Shown: positions 17,841-26,093, numbered from the stretch's first letter. The stretch: DNA of 43,328 nucleotides from Acholeplasmataceae bacterium (GCA_030603805.1 JAUVXD010000012.1:1-43328); one strand, 5' to 3'. The notes: generated by a model not told the origin, from the sequence alone. Numbers and translations are program-made.

Positions 17841-18491
17841 ATGATGCATCACACTTATTATGAAAAATTTATGACATATCTTGAAAAAGAGGATAAAGAT
17901 CAAGCAGTAAAATATGCAATATCTTTATTAAGTGAGAAGAAAATAGATATTGAAACACTCTATTTAGAGTTACTAAGACCATCACTTTCTCATTTTTCTT
18001 GCAAAGAAGAGGATGCGGATATTTGTATTTGGAAAGAGCACTTAAGAACCAGTATCATTCGCACCATTTTGGAAATCAGTTATTTGTACATATTAAACGA
18101 AAGAAAACCAAAAAAAGCATCTAAACCAAAAATCGTTGTCTTAACACCTGCTTTTGAACTCCATGAAATTGGAGCCATCATGAGCACGCATTTTATGATG
18201 CTTGAAGGACTTAACGCAAGTTATATTGGCGCAAACACACCCAAGAATGAAATACTCAATGCTATTCGTGCTTATCATCCTGACATGATTGCTTTATCTG
18301 TTACAAACCCTTATAACTTGATTGTTACAAAGCAAACCACAGATGAAATCAGACGTTTCTTTCCGGAGGTAAAAATCATTCTTGGTGGACAAGCATTTAG
18401 TGATCCAAACCATTTAAGAACGTTACAATATGATTATCATATCCAATCATTTGCAGACTTAAAGACATTTGCGAAGGCGGTGAAACAATGA
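17841..18491 (+). CDS. Free-standing cobalamin-binding protein
   Basis: Protein of 216 residues with two parts. Residues about 8-85 are a helical cap of the B12-binding-2/CarH type, with EH at 66-67. Residues about 96-215 are a B12-binding Rossmann-like domain: ELHEIG (106-111, with H108 as the likely lower cobalt ligand), the SVTNP motif at 153, and LGGQ at 181-184. No DNA-binding domain and no methyltransferase or mutase domain is attached. The cap lacks the tryptophan found in the CarH Wx9EH motif; the loop there is longer. Family members without catalytic domains act as sensors or corrinoid carriers. The four-base overlap with the permease gene suggests it serves that transporter. ATG 17844, six bases after GGGGG, may be the true start. 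Confidence 0.82.
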   Translation: MMHHTYYEKFMTYLEKEDKDQAVKYAISLLSEKKIDIETLYLELLRPSLSHFSCKEEDADICIWKEHLRTSIIRTILEISYLYILNERKPKKASKPKIVVLTPAFELHEIGAIMSTHFMMLEGLNASYIGANTPKNEILNAIRAYHPDMIALSVTNPYNLIVTKQTTDEIRRFFPEVKIILGGQAFSDPNHLRTLQYDYHIQSFADLKTFAKAVKQ

Positions 18492-19654
18492 AACTCGCTT
18501 TTCAAATTGCCTGGAGATTTTTATCTTCTGCAAAAAAACAGACCTTAATTATTATTTTAGGCATTTCAGTAGGTGTTTCTGTACAAGTCTTTATTGGATC
18601 TTTAATTGGAGGCTTGCAAAATAGTTTGGTGGATGCAACGATTGGATCAGCATCTCACATAACGTTATTAGCATCAGAACAAACAGAAGATTTATTAGAT
18701 TATTCAAGCATCATTACTTCACTAGAAAATGATTTTCCAGAGATTAAAGTCTCTAATCCTACATTTGATATAGGAGGCACCTTAGAGAAAGATTTACTGA
18801 GAAAAGAAGTGCTTCTAAGAGGCTTTGATTTTAATTATGCGAATGCCATCTATGGTTTTGATTTAAAACTAACTGAAGGTAGCAGATTACCACAAAGTCC
18901 ATTCGAAGTTGTCTTAGGTCAAACACTTGGGGCTTCTAATCAATTAGATTTATCGATTGGTGATTCTATTGAGTTTTTCTTTGCAGGAAACTATCATACA
19001 TTAGAAGTGGTTGGATTTTTCGATTTTAATGTTGCAATCATCAACAGAACATGGGCAATTACTCTCCTTGAAACCCAACAAGCCATCACTGGATCAGAAG
19101 GTATTTCTGCCATTGAGTTTCAAATCACAGATGTTTTTCAAGCTGAAGAACTTGCCATCATAATTCCAACAAAACTTGTTGATAGCGAACGTTTTACAAT
19201 AACCAATTGGATGAGTGAGAATCAAGAACTCTTAAGCGGGCTTCAAGGACAAAGTACGTCTTCTTTAATGATTCAAGTCTTTGTTATTATTTCTGTAGTT
19301 TTAGGTATTTCTTCAACACTTGCCATCACTGTCCTTCAAAAATCTAAGCAAATTGGTATTTTAAAAGCAATGGGCATTAAAGATAGTGATGCCTCCAAAG
19401 TATTTTTGTTTGAAGGATTTATTTTAGGTGTTTTTGGTGCACTGGGTGGTGTCTTACTTGGCTTGGGACTTTCTTATGCATTTACGACATTTGCCCTAAA
19501 TCCAGATGGAACACCGGTTGTACCACTCTTAATTGATACCAATTTCATCATCTTATCTGCAGTGATTGCCCTAATCGCATCCACGTTTGCAGCACTTACA
19601 CCAGCCATTAAGTCATCTAAAATGACAGTCATTGAGGTGATCCGGAATGCCTAA
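18488..19654 (+). CDS. FtsX/MacB-type ABC transporter permease
   Basis: Membrane subunit of 388 residues. One membrane segment lies near 18-40, a large extracytoplasmic domain near 41-260, and three segments near 262-285, 308-335 and 350-375. This is the LolC/LolE/MacB topology. Such transporters usually move or extract lipids, lipoproteins or peptides by mechanotransmission and do not form a simple channel. KQIGILKAMG before the second C-terminal segment is a typical cytoplasmic coupling motif. Translationally coupled to the cobalamin-binding gene before it and the ATPase after it (8-base overlap). Confidence 0.88.
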   Translation: MKLAFQIAWRFLSSAKKQTLIIILGISVGVSVQVFIGSLIGGLQNSLVDATIGSASHITLLASEQTEDLLDYSSIITSLENDFPEIKVSNPTFDIGGTLEKDLLRKEVLLRGFDFNYANAIYGFDLKLTEGSRLPQSPFEVVLGQTLGASNQLDLSIGDSIEFFFAGNYHTLEVVGFFDFNVAIINRTWAITLLETQQAITGSEGISAIEFQITDVFQAEELAIIIPTKLVDSERFTITNWMSENQELLSGLQGQSTSSLMIQVFVIISVVLGISSTLAITVLQKSKQIGILKAMGIKDSDASKVFLFEGFILGVFGALGGVLLGLGLSYAFTTFALNPDGTPVVPLLIDTNFIILSAVIALIASTFAALTPAIKSSKMTVIEVIRNA

Positions 19655-20348
19655 AATTGTCGAACTCAAGCACATTAATAAAATATATGGTGAGAAAACA
19701 CCAAATCCCACCCAAGTCATCTTCGATTTAAACTTATCCTTTGAAGAAAAATCATTCAACTCGATCATAGGACAATCAGGTAGTGGAAAAAGTACACTTT
19801 TAAACATCTTAGGAACCTTAGATAAAGCAACTTCAGGTGAGGTTTTCATCAATGGGAAGAATACTCAAACCATGAAGAAAAATGAGGTATCAAAACTAAG
19901 AAACGAAACGATAGGTTTTATTTTCCAGTTTCATTACTTACTACCTGAATTTACAGCATTAGAAAATGTTTTAATGCCTTATCGTATATCTAAGAAACCA
20001 ATCACTGACGAAGTGATGAAAAGAGCACATGAACTTTTAGATATTGTAGGATTAACTAAGGTAAAAAACAATCTTGCAGTGAATATGTCTGGTGGGCAAC
20101 AACAAAGAGTTGCCATCGCAAGATCTTTAATCAATCAACCCAAAATCATCTTAGCAGATGAACCTACAGGAAATCTAGATAGTGACACAACAGAACAAGT
20201 CTATGAACTCTTAAGAGAAATTAACAAACGCTATGAAACAACATTTATCATCATTACACATGATCGTCACATTGCTGAAAAAGCTGATCGAATAATTGAG
20301 ATTAAAGATGGTAGAATTCATATTGATATTTCGGTTCAAAATAACTAA
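19647..20348 (+). CDS. ABC transporter ATP-binding protein (LolD/MacB type)
   Basis: ATPase of 233 residues powering the permease encoded just before. Walker A is GQSGSGKST (42-50), the signature MSGGQQQR (147-154) and Walker B IILADE (167-172), followed by PTGNLDS and the switch histidine in ITHD. The PTGNLDS stretch and length are typical of the MacB/LolD subfamily. Last gene of a three-gene operon that ends at the terminator beginning 15 bases later. Confidence 0.93.
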   Translation: MPKIVELKHINKIYGEKTPNPTQVIFDLNLSFEEKSFNSIIGQSGSGKSTLLNILGTLDKATSGEVFINGKNTQTMKKNEVSKLRNETIGFIFQFHYLLPEFTALENVLMPYRISKKPITDEVMKRAHELLDIVGLTKVKNNLAVNMSGGQQQRVAIARSLINQPKIILADEPTGNLDSDTTEQVYELLREINKRYETTFIIITHDRHIAEKADRIIEIKDGRIHIDISVQNN

Positions 20349-20362
20349 ATTTATCAGCTCCA

Positions 20363-20406
20363 AATCCCCTAATAAGATGTAAAAATCTTGCGAGGGGATT
20401 TTCATT
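20363..20406 (+). terminator. Rho-independent terminator after ABC operon
   Basis: Arms AATCCCCT (20363-20370) and AGGGGATT (20393-20400) with a second inner stem (AAGAT/ATCTT), then TTTCATTT. Confidence 0.8.
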
Positions 20407-20438
20407 TATTACAAATATATTAAGTTCATAGATATGAG

Positions 20439-20467
20439 TTGATAATCCCTATATACTTGTATATAAT
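20439..20467 (+). promoter_or_regulatory. Promoter of GGDEF gene
   Basis: TTGATA (20439-20444) and TATAAT (20462-20467) are exactly 17 bases apart. The gene start is 35 bases downstream. Confidence 0.8.
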
Positions 20468-20501
20468 ACGCTTATGAAGTAACCTAGAAAGGAGTGTCCA
20501 A

Positions 20502-22052
20502 ATGACCATTCTCCATTGGATTTTATTTTTTACATTTGCAGTCATCTCATTTATTCCTGTCATCAAGCTAGAACAGGTCAAGAGTCATCCGAAGTATAGG
20601 TTACTCTGGTTTTTAAGTATTGCAGTTTTCTCGTGGTCTGTCTTCACAGGCTTAAAAATGATTGTTAGTGAACCTTTTTTTATCTATTACTTCTCGATGA
20701 TCACTTATCCAATTGTTTTTTTAATCTCATTTTATATTTATAGAACTTTTATGAGTTATATGAATATGCAATCTAAGCCATGGTTTATATGGTTTGGTGT
20801 TATTTTCTTTATCATCAACATAACGCTTTCGTTAACCAATCCATTCCATCAATTAGTCTTAAGAATTCCTTATAGCACATCGATCACGATTGAAGATTTT
20901 GCTTCTGTTTCACGAGGAATATTCTTTCTCATTCATTCTGTTATTTGCTACACCATGCTTCTTATCGGTTTTTTCAAAATGATGATTTATTTGTATCAAA
21001 AGAAATCTACTAATGAGAATGATGTTTTTCCGTTTCATCTCATCCTCATCAGCTTAATTGTTGGCATCTTACTTAATCTTGTTCATCTTTATGTATACCA
21101 TTTTACCTTAGATCCAACCTATCTCTTTGTTGTGATTATCACATTTTCTTTATACACCATCATTTATCGAAGAGATTTTAACATCAACTTATTATCGACT
21201 TCCAAGCAGTATTTATTAGAAATGATGCGTGAAATGTATGTCATTTCAGACACCAAAGGGGAAATCATTGAAATATCTAAAAATTTATTGGATAAGTTTA
21301 AGATTAGAGCACAAGATTATCCAACGTTAGAACATTTTTTAGAAGCTCTTAAAAAGCAAGCGGTCATTTATACTGATTTAATGGCAATCAGTCAGCAAGA
21401 GTTCGAACAAGGCAAAATATATCTTTCTCTAAAACAGGAATCATTTCATATTCAAAAGTTTAAGACCAAAGGATTTTTAACCCTACTTTATGATGAAACA
21501 ACAGATGTCAGATTACTTAGAGAAATTAATTACATCAAATCACACGACTTGATGACTGGTATTTATAATCGAAATCACTTTGAAGTGTTACGTCCTGAAT
21601 TTGAAGAACAATATCCGAATTTAGGCATCATTTTAATTGATGTTGATGGACTCAAGCAGCATAATGATTATCTCGGTCATCCAGCTGGTGACGAACTGAT
21701 CCAAAAATTTGCATCAGTACTCAAAAAACTTGATCGTGTTTATCATGATGCATGGACTTTCAGATTTGGCGGAGATGAATTTTTGATTGTCATTGAGAAT
21801 GCTACACCAGAGAAGCTCAAATTGATGGTTAAGTTTATCGAGGAAAGAACGCATCACCAAGAAACGCTGTTAAATATTAGCTTTTCATATGGCACAGCGA
21901 TTAAACATCATAGGCATGAGAGCATTGTCAATCTATTAAAACAAGCAGATATCAAGCTTTATCAAAAGAAGTCTTCTAAAGAAAAAGAAAAAGAGCGCTT
22001 AATCGAAGCACTCAAAAAAGAATCAAAATTAATTAACGAGAGCATCAATTAA
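20502..22052 (+). CDS. Membrane GGDEF-domain protein, probable diguanylate cyclase
   Basis: Protein of 516 residues. About seven membrane segments fill residues 1-225, a layout like the 7TM sensor regions of histidine kinases. A PAS-like region follows (about 235-345), then a GGDEF domain (about 350-510) with the intact active site GGDEF at 423-427 and the upstream LIDVDGLKQHND metal motif. An intact motif predicts synthesis of cyclic di-GMP from GTP. The RxxD inhibitory site is not present at the usual position: YHD stands there, one base-step too far. AAGGAG precedes the ATG. It stands alone between two terminators. No EAL or PilZ gene is in the window, so receptor and breakdown enzyme are unknown. 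Confidence 0.9.
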   Translation: MTILHWILFFTFAVISFIPVIKLEQVKSHPKYRLLWFLSIAVFSWSVFTGLKMIVSEPFFIYYFSMITYPIVFLISFYIYRTFMSYMNMQSKPWFIWFGVIFFIINITLSLTNPFHQLVLRIPYSTSITIEDFASVSRGIFFLIHSVICYTMLLIGFFKMMIYLYQKKSTNENDVFPFHLILISLIVGILLNLVHLYVYHFTLDPTYLFVVIITFSLYTIIYRRDFNINLLSTSKQYLLEMMREMYVISDTKGEIIEISKNLLDKFKIRAQDYPTLEHFLEALKKQAVIYTDLMAISQQEFEQGKIYLSLKQESFHIQKFKTKGFLTLLYDETTDVRLLREINYIKSHDLMTGIYNRNHFEVLRPEFEEQYPNLGIILIDVDGLKQHNDYLGHPAGDELIQKFASVLKKLDRVYHDAWTFRFGGDEFLIVIENATPEKLKLMVKFIEERTHHQETLLNISFSYGTAIKHHRHESIVNLLKQADIKLYQKKSSKEKEKERLIEALKKESKLINESIN

Positions 22053-22071
22053 AGGATGCTCTTATTTTTTT
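22039..22071 (+). terminator. Rho-independent terminator after GGDEF gene
   Basis: Arms AGAGCATC (22039-22046) and GATGCTCT (22055-22062) precede TATTTTTTT. The GGDEF stop codon (22050-22052) is in the loop. The hairpin also lies at the end of the convergent minus-strand gene, but lacks a good T-run in that direction. Confidence 0.85.
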
Positions 22072-22829
22072 ACATAGAGGAATACATGCAATACCAAAGC
22101 TAATACAATGATCAGAGAAAAAATTGTTGTACTATAGATGAGTGGGAAACTTCGATTAAACTCGTTTTCTGATAGATGTCTGATAAGGATCCCTGCGTAT
22201 GCCCAAAGGATAACAATACCATAAAAGAGAAGTTGTGTTTTTAATAAAACGAACGCTGTAATTAATACGCCGATGATTAAGATAATTGAAGTCAAAACAA
22301 TCGAAAATTTTATATCATGGAAGACACCTATCTTAACAAGCCATATTGTGATATTTGCAATGGTTGCAACTGTAATCCATCCGAAATAAATGCCAAATGC
22401 TGCTTGTGATAATCTTCCAGTATCTTTAACCGGGATTGCAATCAGTGTAAGCAAAACAAGAAGTACAATCATGAAAATAACAGATAAGCCAATTCGATCG
22501 TAATGCCATGCAAATAACCAAAGAACATTGATAATTGAAGTTAGTGCAAACAAGTAATTTAGCTTAATCAAAATAGATGAATTTATCGCAGATATCGAGC
22601 TTAAGGATGTAATTTGTGATACAAGAAAAATACCAAGGAGTAGATAAATGATGCCCCAAATTGAAAAAGTTGCCCCAGTGGGTTGGAACAAGTTAGGATA
22701 TTTATCTGAAACAGCCCCTGTTGTTATACCTCCTATAGGTAGTGTATTTGCAAGGACATTCATTAAAATCATAATCACAAAGAAAAAAGTAGCGAGAACT
22801 AATGAAACTAAATATGGATGTTGTGGCAT
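22062..22829 (-). CDS. TspO/MBR-like membrane protein
   Basis: Very hydrophobic protein of 255 residues with about seven to eight membrane segments. Three segments resemble TspO (tryptophan-rich sensory protein): PTGATFSIWGIIYLLLG near 50-66, NVLWLFAWHYDRIG, and YFGWITVATIANITIW. TspO binds porphyrins and is linked to light and oxidative stress in other bacteria. Classical TspO has five segments and about 160 residues, so this is a longer variant found in Firmicutes, and its ligand is unproven. AAGGAGG lies six bases before the ATG. It follows the unknown gene 22869-23498 on the same strand but a terminator lies between them, so it may depend on read-through. Confidence 0.68.
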   Translation of the reverse strand: MPQHPYLVSLVLATFFFVIMILMNVLANTLPIGGITTGAVSDKYPNLFQPTGATFSIWGIIYLLLGIFLVSQITSLSSISAINSSILIKLNYLFALTSIINVLWLFAWHYDRIGLSVIFMIVLLVLLTLIAIPVKDTGRLSQAAFGIYFGWITVATIANITIWLVKIGVFHDIKFSIVLTSIILIIGVLITAFVLLKTQLLFYGIVILWAYAGILIRHLSENEFNRSFPLIYSTTIFSLIIVLALVLHVFLYVKK

Positions 22830-22848
22830 AAAAACCTCCTTGAATATG

Positions 22849-22874
22849 AAAAAAGGATAATCGACAGATTATCC
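22849..22874 (-). terminator. Terminator between the unknown anchored protein and TspO-like gene
   Basis: On the minus strand GGATAATC and GATTATCC (22855-22862 and 22867-22874) precede six T. The stop codon of the upstream gene is in the stem. It probably weakens or separates expression of the two minus-strand genes. Confidence 0.8.
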
Positions 22875-23498
22875 TACAACAGGCTTGGGTGTAATATCAA
22901 TTAAGTCGTACTGAACATAAACTGTCTTCGTAATGCTGTTTGATGCAGACGTATACGTATAGGTCACCTTCAGATAAAGAGAGGCTTCCTCAACTTCAAC
23001 AAACCACAAAGGTCTGACAGGAAGTTCAAAATTAAAAGGAATACGCATATTATAATTGACAGGCATTGTTTGAGGGACACTGATAGGATTTCCTAATGAA
23101 CGTATATTGGTCCATCCGGTTTGAAGTACAGGTGTCGCTTGAACAGAAGTTAATGTGTATCCCGTTTTTGGCGTGTAATAAACCTTAAAATCATAATATC
23201 CATTGACTAATTTTCCTTCATCATTGGTATCAGGACTTCTCAGTGCTGTCCAAGTAATGTTTAAAGTTAAAGCATCAATTTCATCACTTTTTATGAAATC
23301 TTTAATAAAAATCGTTTCAGCAGTTTGTTCTGCATCAAAATGGACCTTATTATTCGAAGAATAAGCGCCATAATAAGCGGTAAAGATTAATGCAAGTGGA
23401 ATCACAGTTAAAAAGGTATAAAGAACAATTTTCGTACGGTTTTTATGCAGCCATTTCCAAAAATTAGGTTTGACTTGTTGTGTTTTTGTGGGTTTCAT
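22869..23498 (-). CDS. Unknown membrane-anchored extracytoplasmic protein
   Basis: Not recognised. The 209 residues have a basic N-terminus (1-24), one membrane segment (about 25-45) without a lipobox, and a 160-residue outer domain. That domain looks beta-rich, with alternating hydrophobic residues, many threonine and tyrosine residues, and no cysteine. It could be a signal-anchor protein exposed on the cell surface. The ribosome site AAGGAG (23512-23517) is 13 bases from this ATG, unusually far, and better placed for a three-codon reading frame (ATG at 23504-23506) that ends in an ATGA overlap with this start. No alternative in-frame start exists nearby. A -10-like TATAAT is at 23537-23542 on the minus strand. 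Confidence 0.7.
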   Translation of the reverse strand: MKPTKTQQVKPNFWKWLHKNRTKIVLYTFLTVIPLALIFTAYYGAYSSNNKVHFDAEQTAETIFIKDFIKSDEIDALTLNITWTALRSPDTNDEGKLVNGYYDFKVYYTPKTGYTLTSVQATPVLQTGWTNIRSLGNPISVPQTMPVNYNMRIPFNFELPVRPLWFVEVEEASLYLKVTYTYTSASNSITKTVYVQYDLIDITPKPVVG

Positions 23499-23506
23499 AA
23501 AATCAT
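23495..23506 (-). other. Possible three-codon leader reading frame
   Basis: ATG ATT TTA TGA on the minus strand. It sits 5 bases after a good AAGGAG site and its TGA overlaps the ATG of the next gene. It may deliver ribosomes to that gene by coupled re-initiation. Only the arrangement supports this. Confidence 0.25.
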
Positions 23507-23596
23507 GAGGTCTCCTTCACTTTGTATTCACATCTTATTATACATGAAATTGATCAAAATGAAAGCCAAATCACCAAACTCTATATCGTTTCTTCA

Positions 23597-23626
23597 TTGA
23601 CTTAAGGTGTGTTTTTAGGTTATAAT
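23597..23626 (+). promoter_or_regulatory. rny: Promoter of rny
   Basis: TTGACT (23597-23602) and TATAAT (23621-23626) are 18 bases apart. Transcription would start near 23633, giving a 5' leader of about 65 bases. It faces away from the minus-strand gene at 22869-23498. Confidence 0.8.
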
Positions 23627-23698
23627 GATATGGTACATGATGTATATGACAATTTGATTTTATCAGTTGTTCAAAATAAACTAAATGGAGGTGTTAGA

Positions 23699-25276
23699 AT
23701 GCTATTTATCATAGCACTCAATGCTGTTGAAGCAATCATCTCCGGTTTGCTAATTGCAATCGCACTTGTCGTTGGATATTTCGTTCGTGTTTGGCAGCAC
23801 GAAAAGAATATGAAGACATCACGCGCATTGGCAGAAAAAATTGTTGAAGACGGAAAAAAAGAAGCTGAAAAGGCAAAACGAGAAAGTGTTTTAGAAGCAA
23901 AACAAGAAATTTTTGCGTTACGCAAAGAGTTTGATAATGACATGCGTGATCGCAGACAGGTTGTCGTAACCTTAGAAAACAAGGTTGCCCAACGAGAAGA
24001 CACACTCAACAAACGCTCGCTCCATTTGGACAAGCGTGAAGAAACGTTAGCTCTTCGTGAAGAAAAACTTGACGAGAAAAGAGAGCAACTCGAACAATTA
24101 AATAGCAAAGCGGAAGAAGTCTTAAAACAGCAAGAAGAAAAATTGATTGAAATTTCTGGATTCAGTGTCGAACAAGCCAGAGAAATCATCATGGCAAGAA
24201 TTAGAGAAAGCCTCTCTGATGAAATTGCGACGTACATTAAAGATGAAGAAGAAAAGGCTAAAAACGAAGTTCAAGCAAGATCGAAGCAGTTGCTTGCACT
24301 TGCGATACAGAAGTATGCAAGTGAAACAACCACAGAGCGTACTGTCTCTGTTGTCGATTTGCCAAATGATGAAATGAAGGGTAGAATAATTGGTCGTGAA
24401 GGACGTAATATTCGCACCATAGAGGCATTAACAGGTGTTGATCTCATTATTGACGATACCCCTGAAGCTGTTGTCCTCAGCGGATTTGATCCGATTAGAA
24501 GAGAAATTGCCAAACGCGCATTAAGCACGTTAGTATCTGATGGTCGTATTCATCCAGGACGTATTGAAGAAGTCGTAGAAAAAGCACGAGTTGAAGTGGA
24601 TATGTTTATTCGCGAAGCTGGTGAAGATGCAGTATTTAAAACAGGTGTTGGACGAATTCATCCAGATTTAGTTAAGCTTTTAGGACGTTTAAGCTTTAGA
24701 ACAAGCTATGGACAAAATGTATTAAAACATTCCATAGAAGCAGCTTTCCTTGCAGGTAAGCTTGCTGCAGAAATTGGTGAAGATGAAATTCTTGCAAGAC
24801 GTGCAGGATTACTTCACGACATTGGCAAAGCCGTCGACCACGAAGTCGAAGGTGGGCACGTTGAAATTGGTGTCAATATTGTCAATCGCTATAAAGAACC
24901 TAAAGAAGTTGTTGATGCCATTGCATCGCATCATGGGGATAAAGAACCACAATCGATTATTGCTGTCTTGGTTGCAGCCGCAGATGCATTATCTGCAGCA
25001 CGTCCAGGTGCACGCTCAGAATCGATGGAAAACTATATCAAGCGTCTAGAACAATTAGAAGCCATTTCCAATGAAATCCCAGGTGTTGATAAATCTTATG
25101 CGATTCAAGCAGGCCGTGAAATTAGAGTCATTGTCAAAGCAGATCAAGTCGATGATTTATCAACTTTCAAGGTAGCTCGTGAAATTAAGGAACAAATTGA
25201 AGAAAAGATGACCTATCCAGGTACCATTAAGGTCACTGTCATCAGAGAAACACGAGCAACAGACATTGCAAAATAA
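23699..25276 (+). CDS. rny: Ribonuclease Y
   Basis: Membrane-anchored endoribonuclease that starts mRNA decay in Firmicutes. The product has 525 residues (B. subtilis about 520). An N-terminal membrane segment (about 5-25) is followed by a long charged coiled coil (about 30-175), a KH domain with [12 protein letters not shown] from G228, and an HD domain with H373-D374 (LLHDIGK). A longer frame opens at 23609, but it would begin upstream of the expected mRNA start region at 23633. ATG 23699 has GGAGG at 23687-23691, so it is the start. It is followed directly by a terminator, then ymdB, as in Bacillus. Confidence 0.97.
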   Translation: MLFIIALNAVEAIISGLLIAIALVVGYFVRVWQHEKNMKTSRALAEKIVEDGKKEAEKAKRESVLEAKQEIFALRKEFDNDMRDRRQVVVTLENKVAQREDTLNKRSLHLDKREETLALREEKLDEKREQLEQLNSKAEEVLKQQEEKLIEISGFSVEQAREIIMARIRESLSDEIATYIKDEEEKAKNEVQARSKQLLALAIQKYASETTTERTVSVVDLPNDEMKGRIIGREGRNIRTIEALTGVDLIIDDTPEAVVLSGFDPIRREIAKRALSTLVSDGRIHPGRIEEVVEKARVEVDMFIREAGEDAVFKTGVGRIHPDLVKLLGRLSFRTSYGQNVLKHSIEAAFLAGKLAAEIGEDEILARRAGLLHDIGKAVDHEVEGGHVEIGVNIVNRYKEPKEVVDAIASHHGDKEPQSIIAVLVAAADALSAARPGARSESMENYIKRLEQLEAISNEIPGVDKSYAIQAGREIRVIVKADQVDDLSTFKVAREIKEQIEEKMTYPGTIKVTVIRETRATDIAK

Positions 25277-25298
25277 GAGGCTTGATGCCTCTTTTTGT
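25276..25298 (+). terminator. Terminator between rny and ymdB
   Basis: Arms GAGGC (25277-25281) and GCCTC (25287-25291) with TTTTT after. The stem is short, so some read-through into ymdB is likely. Confidence 0.7.
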
Positions 25299-25316
25299 TA
25301 GAAAGAAGATGTGATT

Positions 25317-26078
25317 ATGAAAATCTTGTTTATTGGTGATATTTATGGCAAGCCAGGTCTTGACATGCTCATCAACTATTTGCCAGAATTAAAGTCAACT
25401 TACCGCCCAAATGTCATCATCGCAAATGCAGAAAATGCTGCACATGGTCGTGGCATCAATTTAAAGATTTATAAGGAACTCATGAGTTTAGGGATTCATA
25501 TGCTAACCATGGGTAATTGGGTTTGGGGAAATAAAGAACTTTTCGAATTTATTAATGAAGCCAATATTGTGCGTCCATTTAATTTTAGAGAAGCCCCAGG
25601 AAGAGGTGCTTTAACAGTCAATTATAACGGAAAAATTCTTTTAGTCATCAATGCTTTAGGTAGAACCTTTATGAATGCCAACATGAATGATCCTTTTACA
25701 GGTATTGATGCCATCTTAACAAGTATCCCACATGATTATGTGCTAATCGACATGCACGCTGAAGCAACTTCTGAAAAAGTAGCTTTAGGACATTATTTAG
25801 ATGGTCGAGTCGATGCTGTTGTTGGTACACATACACACATTCCCACCGCAGATGAAAGAAAGCTTCCAAATGGGACACTCTATATTACCGATGTCGGAAT
25901 GACAGGTCCACTCAACGGTGTTATTGGTGTGACAAAAGAAATTGTTATCGATCGTTTTTTAAACGGCTTTTCGATTCCAAATGAGGTTGCACCAGGTCCA
26001 AAACAACTCAATGCAGTCATCATGGATCTCGAGAAAAAGACCATAGAAAGAATACATATCGAAAGCGAAACAGTATAA
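25317..26078 (+). CDS. ymdB: YmdB-family metallophosphoesterase
   Basis: Calcineurin-like phosphodiesterase of 253 residues. In Bacillus YmdB cleaves 2',3'-cyclic nucleotides and affects biofilm and motility fates. Metal-site motifs are FIGDIYGKPG at the start, NAENAAHGRG near 37-46, MGNWVW near 65, and GTHTHIPTADE near 175-185. A GTG at 25311 is in frame, but ATG 25317 gives the usual MKILFIGD start. It lies between rny and miaB as in Bacillus, but the spoVS and tdh-kbl genes found there are absent. Its stop codon lies in the terminator hairpin. Confidence 0.93.
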   Translation: MKILFIGDIYGKPGLDMLINYLPELKSTYRPNVIIANAENAAHGRGINLKIYKELMSLGIHMLTMGNWVWGNKELFEFINEANIVRPFNFREAPGRGALTVNYNGKILLVINALGRTFMNANMNDPFTGIDAILTSIPHDYVLIDMHAEATSEKVALGHYLDGRVDAVVGTHTHIPTADERKLPNGTLYITDVGMTGPLNGVIGVTKEIVIDRFLNGFSIPNEVAPGPKQLNAVIMDLEKKTIERIHIESETV

Positions 26079-26093
26079 ACCATACTGTTTTTT
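26070..26093 (+). terminator. Rho-independent terminator after ymdB
   Basis: Arms ACAGTAT (26070-26076) and ATACTGT (26082-26088) are followed by a T-run. The ymdB stop codon begins in the first arm. Confidence 0.8.

Noticed and set aside
23609-23698. Thirty-codon N-terminal extension of rny
   Set aside because: It would begin before the predicted transcription start near 23633 and has no ribosome site; ATG 23699 has GGAGG at the right distance.
23671-24237. Minus-strand frame of 188 codons inside rny
   Set aside because: It is rich in serine and phenylalanine, as expected from the antisense of a charged coiled coil, and has no ribosome site. rny is certain on the other strand.
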